DNA of 64,000 nucleotides, from assembly GCF_000331735.1 (NCBI RefSeq), contig NC_020126.1, positions 1,240,001-1,304,000 on the forward strand, read 5' to 3'. The notes below the pieces were generated by a model. It was not told the origin of the DNA. It was given only the letters and a program-made list of their open reading frames with translations, and did no database searches. Made by a program: the position numbers and the translations under genes. Below are positions 10,589-18,432 of the stretch, piece by piece (positions within the stretch are counted from its first letter, which is position 1; each line of letters starts with the position of its first letter). Source of the DNA: Myxococcus stipitatus DSM 14675 (lineage in GTDB: Bacteria; Myxococcota; Myxococcia; Myxococcales; Myxococcaceae).

Positions 10589-11217
10589 ACGGAGTGGGAT
10601 TCGGGGACGGCGGTGGAGAGGGCCGCCGTCCGGAGTGCCTCCACGAGGTCGAGCGTCGGGGTGACGAACTTCTCCAGGTCGACGGCGGTGAAGGGCACTC
10701 CTGGGTGCTCGGCCTCCAGCAGTCCCTCGATGATGACGAGGTGCTTGTAGTCCTTGCTGGCTCGCAGCAGGGGTTCTCGCACGTGGGGCGCGACGAGGAG
10801 CGCGCGACCCTGGGGATTGAGGTCCTTCAGGTCCAGCGCGGCGTCCAGCTCCGTGTCGCCCACCGCCCCGTCCCTCTTGCCGAGGCGCTCGAGGAACCTG
10901 TCCAGCAGGACCTTGCTCTCGAGGTGGAGGCCGGAGGGAAGGACGTCGCTCAGGTCCACGCGAAGGACGGCCAGGCGCCGGCTTGCTCTTCCCTGGTTGC
11001 GGGTCTCGGTCGCCAGGGAGACCTGCGCCCCGTGGTGGACCCCCAGGACCTCGATCTCCCGCGCGATTTCGTCGTAGCTCCATCCTCGGGCTGTCGCGAA
11101 GGTGCGCCACGCATGCTTCGTCTTCCGCGCGATGTGGAAGTTCTGCCAGGCGGAGGCGGCGATGAGGAGCACCGAGGCCAGGATGACGCCACCTTTCACG
11201 TACGCCTCTTCGGTCAT
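10576..11217 (-). CDS. Hypothetical protein with one N-terminal membrane helix
   Basis: A 213-residue protein that I do not recognise. Residues about 5-25 (AYVKGGVILASVLLIAASAW) form one hydrophobic helix. The rest is a soluble domain with no motif I can name, containing strand-like stretches (RRLAVLRVDLSDVLPSGLHLESK) and an acidic GDTELDAALDLKDLNPQG segment. ATG 11217 is preferred because an AGGGAGG box lies about 12 nt upstream; the earlier ATG at 11229 abuts that box. Convergent with the dehydrogenase gene, overlapping it by 13 bp, and divergent from sbcDC. Probably an inner-membrane-anchored protein of unknown role. Confidence 0.65.
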   Translation of the reverse strand: MTEEAYVKGGVILASVLLIAASAWQNFHIARKTKHAWRTFATARGWSYDEIAREIEVLGVHHGAQVSLATETRNQGRASRRLAVLRVDLSDVLPSGLHLESKVLLDRFLERLGKRDGAVGDTELDAALDLKDLNPQGRALLVAPHVREPLLRASKDYKHLVIIEGLLEAEHPGVPFTAVDLEKFVTPTLDLVEALRTAALSTAVPESHSVQRS

Positions 11218-11453
11218 GAAGGGAATCATCCTCCCTCTCCGCCCTGCACGGCCAGTCGCCCTCGTGGGTCCTCCAGCGGCTCACGACGTGCGAGGCCGAC
11301 CGCGCGGAAAAGCCGCCGGATTCCAGACACTTGCCCCTATGTCAGAGGGAGCGTGTAAGGGAGCAGGCGCCCGGCGCTTGGTGCGGACGGCATCCCCGGA
11401 GGAGGCTGCTGGCTGGCCTGGGTGCCGTGGGGTTGAGGGAGGGTGAACGCGGG

Positions 11454-12701
11454 ATGCGCTTGCTGCACACGTCGGACTGGCATCTGGGACACACGCTGTA
11501 CGACGTCTCGCGCGAGGCGGAGCACGGCGCGTTCCTGGAGTGGCTCCTGGACACGCTCGAGGCCCAGGCGGTGGATGCGCTGCTGGTGGCCGGCGACATC
11601 TTCGACACGTCCAATCCCAGCGCGGAGGCCCAGGCGGCCTGGTACCAGTTCATCGCGAAGGCGCGTCGGCGGCTGCCTCGGTTGGATGTGGTGGTGATTG
11701 GCGGCAACCATGACTCGGCGGCGCGGCTGGATGCGCCGGACCCGCTGTTCGCGGCGCTGGGCGTGAAGGTCGTGGGGGGACTGCCGCGGGGGGAGGGCGG
11801 GGTGGACCTGGCGCGGCTCCTGGTGCCGGTGCACGACGCGAAGGGGCATGTGGCGGCGTGGGTGGCGGCGGTGCCGTACCTGCGGCCGGCGGACCTGCCT
11901 CCGATGCGCGAGGACGTGGGGGACCGGTTGGTGGAAGGTGTTCGCGCGGTGTACGCGGAGGTGCTGGAGGCGGCCCGGCATCGCCGTCAGCCGGGGCAGG
12001 CGCTGGTGGCCATGGGCCATTGCTACATGACGGGCTCGGAGCTGTCGGAGCTCAGCGAACGCAAGATCCTGGGCGGCAACCAGCATGCGTTGCCCGTGGA
12101 CCTGTTCCCCGAGGACGTGGCGTACGCGGCGCTGGGGCACCTGCACAAGGCGCAGCGCGTGGGTGGGCGTGAAGGGGTCCGCTACAGCGGCTCTCCGCTG
12201 CCGCTGTCGCTGTCGGAGGCGGGCTATCGGCACCAGGTGTTGCTGGTGGACTTGAAGGGCGAGGTGCTGGAGCGCGTGGAGTCCGTGCCGGTGCCTCGCC
12301 GGGCGGAGATGGTGCGGGTGCCCGCGCGGGACGCGGCGGTGCTGGACGACGTGCTGGCGCTGCTGGAGGCGCTGCCGGCGCTGGATGAGGCGACGCCGGA
12401 GTGGCGGCGGCCCTACCTGGAGGTGTGCGTGTCGCTGCCTCGGCCGGAGCCTTCGCTGCGGCAGAAGGTGGAGAAGGCGCTGGAGGGACGCGCGGCGCGG
12501 CTGGTGAAGCTGACGCCCGCGTACACGGGCACGGGGGGCGCGCTGGCGGAGACGGGGCCCGCGATGTTGTCGCTGCGGGAGCGCACGCCGGAGGACGTCT
12601 TCCGCGCGCGCTACGCACGGGACTACGAGGAGCCTCCCTCCGAGGTGTTGCTGGAGTCGTTCCACACGCTGCTGACCCAGGTGCAGGAGGACGCGTCATG
12701 A
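11454..12701 (+). CDS. sbcD: Exonuclease SbcCD subunit D (Mre11-type nuclease)
   Basis: Nuclease subunit of SbcCD, which opens hairpins and trims DNA ends. The 415-residue product has the calcineurin-like metallophosphoesterase motifs in order: HTSDWHLGH (residues 5-13), VAGDIFDTSNP, VVVIGGNHDS, AMGHCYM and ALGHLHKAQR. These supply the metal-binding Asp, His and Asn residues. Start ATG 11454 (MRLLHTSDWHL) is preceded by GAGGGAGGG at suitable distance; the longer upstream frame has no homology-like content. The stop overlaps the sbcC start as ATGA, so the two subunits are translationally coupled. Confidence 0.96.
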   Translation: MRLLHTSDWHLGHTLYDVSREAEHGAFLEWLLDTLEAQAVDALLVAGDIFDTSNPSAEAQAAWYQFIAKARRRLPRLDVVVIGGNHDSAARLDAPDPLFAALGVKVVGGLPRGEGGVDLARLLVPVHDAKGHVAAWVAAVPYLRPADLPPMREDVGDRLVEGVRAVYAEVLEAARHRRQPGQALVAMGHCYMTGSELSELSERKILGGNQHALPVDLFPEDVAYAALGHLHKAQRVGGREGVRYSGSPLPLSLSEAGYRHQVLLVDLKGEVLERVESVPVPRRAEMVRVPARDAAVLDDVLALLEALPALDEATPEWRRPYLEVCVSLPRPEPSLRQKVEKALEGRAARLVKLTPAYTGTGGALAETGPAMLSLRERTPEDVFRARYARDYEEPPSEVLLESFHTLLTQVQEDAS

Positions 12702-15700
12702 GAATCCTCGGCATCCGGGGGAGCAACCTCACGAGCTTCGCGGGGAACTTCGCGCTGGAGCTGGACCGGCCGCCGCTGGACCGGCTGGGGCTGTTCGCGA
12801 TTACGGGAGCGACGGGGGCGGGGAAGAGCACGCTCCTGGATGCGCTGTGTCTGGCGTTGTTCGACCGGACGCCGAGGTTGGGCGGGCGTGGCGGCGTGCC
12901 GGTGGGTCGGGCGGACGAGGAGGACGAGGCGCGGCTGTCCGCATACGACGTGCGCGGCATGTTGCGCCGGGGCGCGGGCGAGGGCTTCGCGGAGGTGGAC
13001 TTCCAGGGGAAGGATGGTCGGCGCTACCGGGCTCGGTGGTCGGTGTGGCGGGCGCGAGGGCGCGCGGAGGGGCGCTTCCGGCCGCAGGAGATGAGCCTGA
13101 CGGAGGTGGCGTCGGGGCAGCAGTTCGGCCGCACCAAGGGCGAGGTGCTGACGGCCATCCAGGAGCGGCTGGGGTTGTCGTTCGACCAGTTCCGTCGCTC
13201 GGCGCTGTTGGCGCAGGGGGAGTTCGCCGCGTTCCTCAAGGCGGACGCGAATGAGCGCGCGGAGCTGCTGGAGCGGATGACGGGCACGGAGGTGTACAGC
13301 CGCCTGTCGATGGCCGCGCACGAGAAGAACAAGGCGGAGCAGGAGCAGCTGGCGCAGCGGGAGCGGGGGCTGGCGGCGATTGCGCTGATGGAGCCGGGGG
13401 AGCGGAGCGCGGCGGAGGGGCGGCTCGTCGAGGAGGCGCAGGCGTGCAAGGGCGTGGAGGCGCGGCTCTCGGAGGCGGAGAGCGCGGCGGCGTGGCACTC
13501 GGAGCGGGTGTCGTTGGTGAGTGCGCAGGGGGAGGCGGAGGGGCGGGAGGCGCGTGCGGCGGAGGCGGTGGAGGGGGCGGCGCCTCGGGCGCGGAGGTTG
13601 GAGGAGGTTCGGGCGGCGGAGTCCTTCCGAGGGGCGGTGACGTCGGCGGCGGAGGCGGAGCGTCGGTGGGAGGAAGCGGAGGCCGCGTGTCGCGCGCGGG
13701 CGGCGGAGCTGGAGGGGGCGAAGGCGCGGTGGGCGCAGCTCCAGTCGGCGTTGCAGGGGGCGGAGGAGGCGCGGAGGAGGGCGCGGGCGGCGCAGGAGGA
13801 GGCGGCGCCTCGGTTGGAGGAGGCGGCGGAGCTGGATGCCCGGTGTGCGGCGGCGGCGCGTGACGCGGAAGAGGCGCGGGGGCGTGCTCGGGCGGCGGAG
13901 GCCGAGGCGGTGAAGGCTCGGGGCGTGCTCGAGGAGGTGGTGGCTCGCGAGGAGGAGGCGCGGGCGAAGGGGGAGGGGGCTCGGGCGTGGCTGGTGGAGA
14001 AGGCGCATTGGGAGGCGTTGGCGAAGGAGTGGCCTCGCTGGCAGCGCGAGCTGGAGCGGTACGAGGTGGCGCTGGGCGAGGGGCAGACGGCGCGGACGGT
14101 GGTGGAGAAGCAGCGGGGCGAGGTGGACCGGCTGCGCGAGGCTTCTCGGCTGAGGCGCGAGGAGCGCGACGCGGAGGTGGAGTCGGAGTCGCGGGTGCAA
14201 GCCACGGCGACACATGCCGAGACGGCGCTGGGGGAGGGGACGGGGGTGGAGCGTCGCGTGCTGCGCGAGTCGCTGCTCGCGAGGCAGGAGACGCTGCGAG
14301 CGTTGGAGATGGCGCGGCAGGGGTTGTGTGCGGGTGAGGCCGAGGCGACGGAGGCGGAGCGGGAGGCCCAGGCCGCGAAGGGGGAGGTCGAGGCCGCGTC
14401 GTTGGCGGTGCGTGACGCGGAGGTCCGGAGGGTGGAGGGGGAGGCGGCGCTGAAGGAGGCCCGCAGGGCGCTGTCGGTCGCGGAGGCGACGCAGGGGCAC
14501 GCGGCGCAGCGGGCCTTGCTGCGCGAGGGCGAGGCGTGTCCGCTGTGTGGCGCGACGGAGCATCCCTATCGGCACGAGGTGCCCGCGCTGGCGGGACTGG
14601 TGGCGGAGTCAACCGCGCGCGTGGAGACGCTGGAGGCGCAGCGGGCGGAGTGCTCGAGAGCGGAGGTGTCCGCGAGCGCACGACAGGCGGCGGCACGAGC
14701 GCGCGTCACACAGGCCGAGGCCCGGCGCGAGAGTGCGGCGGTGCGGTGCGCGGAGCACCGTGTGGCCTGGGGACGTGGCCGCGAGAAGTGGCGACAGGTG
14801 AGCGACTCCACCGCGCCTGTCGAGGACGGTGCCTCGTCCGAGGCGGGCCTCTGGCTGGAGGCGCGGGCCACCGAGCTGAAGGCGCGGCTGTCCGCCTTGA
14901 AGTCGGAGGAAGAGGCCGCGGAGGGGCTGGCCCGGGCGGCACGTGAAGCCCGCGCGGCACTGGAGACTCAGCGCACCCGCCGTGAGCACGCCGCCGATGC
15001 GCTCCGGCGCGCGGAGGAGTCCTTCACTCGCGCGGAGGGAGCCCTCCGGGAAGCAGTCGCCCGGCTGGACGCGGCCGAGTCCACGGTGCGCCAGGTCCTC
15101 ACGGACATGGCCCCCATCTTCTCCTCGGACGCCGGATGGGAGGCGAAGCTGGAGGCCGCCCCCGCGGACTTCCGCCAGAAGTGCGGCAAGCGCGTGTCCA
15201 TGTGGAAGGAGCGCGAGGACATCGTCCAGAAGGCCAAGGAGCGCGCCGACGAAGAGCAGCGGCACCGCGCCCATGCACAGGGCTTGCTGGACGTGAGCGC
15301 TCGTCGAGCCCAGGAGGACTCGGGGACGGCGGCCCTCAAGGAACAGTCACGCGACGCAGCCACCCGAGCTCGCGCGACGCTCCTCGACGGTCGTCCCACG
15401 GACGAGGTCCGCGCTGAACTCCGTCACGCACTCGAATCCGCGGAAGCCACCTACGAGAAGTCCCGCCAGTCCGCCGAGTCCGCGAGGCAGGCCGAGGGCG
15501 TGGCGCTGGCCCGCGTGGAGGACGCGACGCGGGGACTGAAGGCCGCGCTGGAGTCACGCGACTCCGCTCGAATGGACCTGGAGCGGCGTCTGTCCGCGCA
15601 AGGTGTCTCGCTGGAAGCCGTGAAGGCCCTGCTCGCGCACGATGCCGCCTGGTGTGAAGCGGAGGCTCGGGCGCTGGCCGCGTTGAAGGAGGCCCTGGCC

Positions 15701-16486
15701 CATGCCCGCGCGGTGCTCGAGGAGCGGCGAGCCCGCCGTGCCGCCCACGAGGCGAGCGGGGCCCCAGCCCTGTCGGAGGCCGAGGCCGCCACCGCCCGTG
15801 AGCAGCTTCGTGCCGACGTGGAGGTCCGCCGCCGCGCCGAGGCCCTGCTGCGCGCGAAGCTGGACGCGGACGACGCGGCCCGCGCCCGCCACGGCAGCGA
15901 GGCCCAGGCCCTCGCGGAGCGCAGGCAGGCGGGCGAGGTCTGGAAGGCGCTGAGCGACCTGATCGGCTCGCACGACGGCAAGCGCTTCAAGGTGTTCGCC
16001 CAGAGCCTCACGCTGGACGCGCTGCTGCTCCACGCCAACGCGCACCTGCAGGAGCTGGCCAGGCGCTACCGCCTGATGCGCGTGCCCGGCCATGACCTGG
16101 ACCTCCAGGTCGTCGACGGGGACATGGGCGACGAGGTGCGCGGCGTGGCCAGCCTGTCCGGTGGCGAGAGCTTCCTCGTCTCGCTGGCGCTCGCGCTGGG
16201 GCTCGCGTCGCTGTCGTCCGAGACGACGCAGGTGGAGACCCTCTTCATCGACGAGGGCTTCGGCACGCTGGACCCGGAGACGCTGGAGGTGGCGCTGGCC
16301 ACGCTGGACGCGCTCCAGGCCACGGGCAGGCAGGTGGGCATCATCTCCCACGTCTCCGGACTGGCCGAGCGCATCGGCGTGCAGGTGCGCGTGGTGAAGC
16401 AGGGCGGGGGCCGCAGCCGTCTGGTGGTGGAGGGGGACCTGGGAATCCCCTCCGCGCCCGCCCCGGAGGTCCGACTGCTCGCTTGA
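12698..16486 (+). CDS. sbcC: Exonuclease SbcCD subunit C (Rad50-type SMC ATPase)
   Basis: ATPase subunit of the SbcCD nuclease. The 1,262-residue protein has Walker A GATGAGKS at 37-44 and a long Ala/Glu/Arg-rich coiled coil from about 200 to 1090. The coil is interrupted by the zinc-hook CPLC (Cys near 613 and 616, within GEACPLCGATEHPY). The C-terminal ATPase half has signature SLSGGESFLVSLALALGL, Walker B LFIDEGFGTLDPETL and the switch histidine in IISHVSGL. ATG 12698 overlaps the sbcD stop by 4 bp. The coiled coil is extremely GC-rich, so alternative frames stay open across it. Ends 12 bp from the convergent kinase gene. Confidence 0.96.
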   Translation: MRILGIRGSNLTSFAGNFALELDRPPLDRLGLFAITGATGAGKSTLLDALCLALFDRTPRLGGRGGVPVGRADEEDEARLSAYDVRGMLRRGAGEGFAEVDFQGKDGRRYRARWSVWRARGRAEGRFRPQEMSLTEVASGQQFGRTKGEVLTAIQERLGLSFDQFRRSALLAQGEFAAFLKADANERAELLERMTGTEVYSRLSMAAHEKNKAEQEQLAQRERGLAAIALMEPGERSAAEGRLVEEAQACKGVEARLSEAESAAAWHSERVSLVSAQGEAEGREARAAEAVEGAAPRARRLEEVRAAESFRGAVTSAAEAERRWEEAEAACRARAAELEGAKARWAQLQSALQGAEEARRRARAAQEEAAPRLEEAAELDARCAAAARDAEEARGRARAAEAEAVKARGVLEEVVAREEEARAKGEGARAWLVEKAHWEALAKEWPRWQRELERYEVALGEGQTARTVVEKQRGEVDRLREASRLRREERDAEVESESRVQATATHAETALGEGTGVERRVLRESLLARQETLRALEMARQGLCAGEAEATEAEREAQAAKGEVEAASLAVRDAEVRRVEGEAALKEARRALSVAEATQGHAAQRALLREGEACPLCGATEHPYRHEVPALAGLVAESTARVETLEAQRAECSRAEVSASARQAAARARVTQAEARRESAAVRCAEHRVAWGRGREKWRQVSDSTAPVEDGASSEAGLWLEARATELKARLSALKSEEEAAEGLARAAREARAALETQRTRREHAADALRRAEESFTRAEGALREAVARLDAAESTVRQVLTDMAPIFSSDAGWEAKLEAAPADFRQKCGKRVSMWKEREDIVQKAKERADEEQRHRAHAQGLLDVSARRAQEDSGTAALKEQSRDAATRARATLLDGRPTDEVRAELRHALESAEATYEKSRQSAESARQAEGVALARVEDATRGLKAALESRDSARMDLERRLSAQGVSLEAVKALLAHDAAWCEAEARALAALKEALAHARAVLEERRARRAAHEASGAPALSEAEAATAREQLRADVEVRRRAEALLRAKLDADDAARARHGSEAQALAERRQAGEVWKALSDLIGSHDGKRFKVFAQSLTLDALLLHANAHLQELARRYRLMRVPGHDLDLQVVDGDMGDEVRGVASLSGGESFLVSLALALGLASLSSETTQVETLFIDEGFGTLDPETLEVALATLDALQATGRQVGIISHVSGLAERIGVQVRVVKQGGGRSRLVVEGDLGIPSAPAPEVRLLA

Positions 16487-16498
16487 GCGTGCCGGACC

Positions 16499-17428
16499 TT
16501 ATGCCGTGGTGCCCATCAACCCCCGCACCACGGCGGCCACCGCCAGGGGCGTGGCCACCCGGTCATCCGCGAGTGACGCGAGCGCCCGAGCGAACTGCGC
16601 CGCGGAGCTGAAGCGCTGCGCCGGATTCGGAGCCAGCGCGCGGTCCAGCACCAGCGCGAGTGCGTCCGACACCTCCGGGACATGCAGCCGCACGGGACGC
16701 ACGCGGCCTCCTCGGATGGCGGACTCGACCTCGTCCCCGGGGCCCGAGGGGAAGGGGGACTCCATCGACAGCAGCTCGTACAGCAGCACCGCGGTGGCCC
16801 ACAGGTCCACCGCCACGGAGACCTCACCCGCGAGCAGCTCCGGGGAGCGGTAGTGCTGCTTGCCCAGCCGCCGGGCATCCAGCGCCAGCCCCGCCCTGGA
16901 GCGCGCCACGCCGAAGTCCGCCAGCTTCACCTCGCCGGTGCGCGACAGCAGCACATTGTGCGGGGACACGTCGCAGTGGACGACGCCCAGCGGCCGCCCC
17001 GTGGGACTGGTCGCCTGGTGCGCGTGGGCGAGCGCCTCCAGCACCTGCCGGACGATGAGGACGGAGATGTCGATGGGCAGCTCGATGCGCCGCCGGCGGC
17101 ACTGGGCCAGCACCCGTCCCAGATCCGGCCCCTCCACCAGCTCCAGCGCCAGGTACCCGCCGTCGGGCAGCTCCCCATACTCGACGAAGCCGACGATGTG
17201 AGGGTGGCTCAGGCACCGAGCGAGCTCCGCTTCATGCAGGAGCTGCTCGTGGGCCTCGTCATCGTGCGTGCGCTCGGGGCGCACCCGCTTGATGGCCACG
17301 TGCTCCCCCTCTCGCGGGCCGTCCTTCACCCGGGCGAGGAACACCTCCGCCATGCCGCCCCGGCCCAGCCGGGAGAGCAGCTCGAAGCGGCCACAGTCCC
17401 GAGGCCAGTGCTCCAACCCCTCGACCAT
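16499..17428 (-). CDS. Serine/threonine protein kinase, soluble, HCD-type catalytic loop
   Basis: A 309-residue Hanks-type kinase without a transmembrane segment. The glycine loop is LGRGGMAEVF (21-30) and the catalytic Lys is about 47 in VAIKRVRP. The catalytic loop is HCDVSPHN (151-158), where Cys replaces the Arg of HRD, and DFGVA is at 171. The HCD loop means it lacks the usual Arg contact to a phosphorylated activation loop (non-RD kinase). About 60 residues after the catalytic core are alpha-helical with no sensor domain. It starts 3 bp after the PilZ gene stop, so the two form an operon, suggesting a link between c-di-GMP sensing and phosphorylation. The target is unknown. Confidence 0.88.
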   Translation of the reverse strand: MVEGLEHWPRDCGRFELLSRLGRGGMAEVFLARVKDGPREGEHVAIKRVRPERTHDDEAHEQLLHEAELARCLSHPHIVGFVEYGELPDGGYLALELVEGPDLGRVLAQCRRRRIELPIDISVLIVRQVLEALAHAHQATSPTGRPLGVVHCDVSPHNVLLSRTGEVKLADFGVARSRAGLALDARRLGKQHYRSPELLAGEVSVAVDLWATAVLLYELLSMESPFPSGPGDEVESAIRGGRVRPVRLHVPEVSDALALVLDRALAPNPAQRFSSAAQFARALASLADDRVATPLAVAAVVRGLMGTTA

Positions 17429-17431
17429 GAC

Positions 17432-18253
17432 CTACCCCGCTCCGCCCACCAGGCTCGCCAGGTAGCGGTCCAGTGTCTGGGAGAAGGTCGCGTCGTCGCT
17501 GAGGAACGCGAGTCCCACCCCGCCGCTGTAAGGGTCATCCACCACGTGCACCACCACCGCGTCGCCCTGGAGCCGCTCGCCATTGGGCAGCTTCACATCG
17601 ACGGTGACGATGCTATCCGGCGGCGGTCGGTGCGCGGTGCGGATGAAGAGCCCGCCGTTGGAGATGTTCAGCGCGTGCTCCCGCACGAAGTCCAGCTCGG
17701 TGCGGAACTCCAGCTCCAGCCTCACCGCGAAGCGGCGGCCCCGGCGCTGGGGGCTCCCGGGCGGCGCGGGAGGCACGCGGCGAGGATCCAACTCCGGCGT
17801 CGGCGCGGGGGGCGGCGGCGGAGGCGCCGAGGGAGGAGGCGGCCGGGACGTCAGCGCACCCACATGCTGCGCCAGCAGGCGAGAGGCCTCCGCGCGCTCA
17901 TGGCCCCCGAAGGCCCGCCCTCCCGCGAAGGTGAGGTGGCGGAACGCGTCGCGCTCCGCCTTGGGCAGGCGCCACAGCTCCACGAACGTCCCCCCGCTGC
18001 GCTTCACCTCGTCCGCGAGCCGCTCCACGGCCGCGCGCGGATAGCCGGGCGCTTCCACCTTGAGCTCGATGCCCGCCTGCTCTGCCTGCATCGCCACGAC
18101 GAGTTGCAGCGTCTGCGCCGAGGGCAGCAGGGCCTCGAGCCCCTCCACGACCGCCGCGGCGCGCTCGGGTGTTGCCCTTCCATTCCACAAGGCCGCGAGA
18201 CCGAAGACAGGCACGAAAGAGACGATAGCTGAGGGAATGGGGGGGGCGAACAC
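17432..18253 (-). CDS. PilZ-domain protein with N-terminal helical domain and proline-rich linker
   Basis: A 273-residue protein in three parts: an N-terminal helical domain of unknown function (about 1-130), a proline-rich linker (about 135-170), and a C-terminal PilZ domain. The c-di-GMP-binding residues are present: RFAVR with Arg174 and Arg178 (RxxxR), and NISNGG at 196-201 (D/NxSxxG). Binding of c-di-GMP is therefore plausible. The GTG at 18253 is the likely start but has no clear Shine-Dalgarno; a second GTG 13 codons inside is an alternative. First gene of an operon with the kinase; divergent from the CglD-like gene. Confidence 0.82.
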   Translation of the reverse strand: MFAPPIPSAIVSFVPVFGLAALWNGRATPERAAAVVEGLEALLPSAQTLQLVVAMQAEQAGIELKVEAPGYPRAAVERLADEVKRSGGTFVELWRLPKAERDAFRHLTFAGGRAFGGHERAEASRLLAQHVGALTSRPPPPSAPPPPPPAPTPELDPRRVPPAPPGSPQRRGRRFAVRLELEFRTELDFVREHALNISNGGLFIRTAHRPPPDSIVTVDVKLPNGERLQGDAVVVHVVDDPYSGGVGLAFLSDDATFSQTLDRYLASLVGGAG

Positions 18254-18267
18254 TGTTTGCTAACAGT
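18252..18267. promoter_or_regulatory. Inverted repeat at the PilZ start codon
   Basis: ACTGTT (18252-18257) and AACAGT (18262-18267) form a perfect 6-bp inverted repeat with a 4-nt spacer. It lies on the start of the PilZ gene in the region shared with the divergent CglD-like gene. It could be an operator or an RNA hairpin that masks initiation; no binding protein is implied by the sequence alone. Confidence 0.35.
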
Positions 18268-18383
18268 CATGCCGCAATCGCTTCATGGGACTGAACAGAG
18301 TCCATACAAAGAGCGACTTCCGGCCCGTACCCACGGGAATAGTGCCTGACGAACACCCTCCGGTCTTCATAGACTTCGGGTTC

Positions 18384-18421
18384 CCCCTGACTCACCCCCC
18401 ATTTCCCCCCGGAGTCAGGGG
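18384..18421 (+). promoter_or_regulatory. 5' leader stem-loop before the CglD-like gene
   Basis: Perfect 10-bp arms CCCCTGACTC (18384-18393) and GAGTCAGGGG (18412-18421) with an 18-nt C-rich loop, ending 11 nt before the ATG at 18433. The 3' arm runs into the GGGGAAGGGAG ribosome-binding region, so folding could limit initiation. A regulatory role is inference. Confidence 0.45.
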
Positions 18422-18432
18422 AAGGGAGTCGA

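Noticed and set aside
12401-12697. Upstream extension of sbcC into sbcD
   Set aside because: The SbcC N-terminus MRILGIRGSNLTSF begins at 12698 with an ATGA overlap; the extension is out of frame with sbcD and unlike the family.
13236-14696. Proline-rich minus-strand open frame over the sbcC coiled coil
   Set aside because: Produced by the Ala/Glu/Arg codon bias of the coiled coil read in reverse; no plausible protein.
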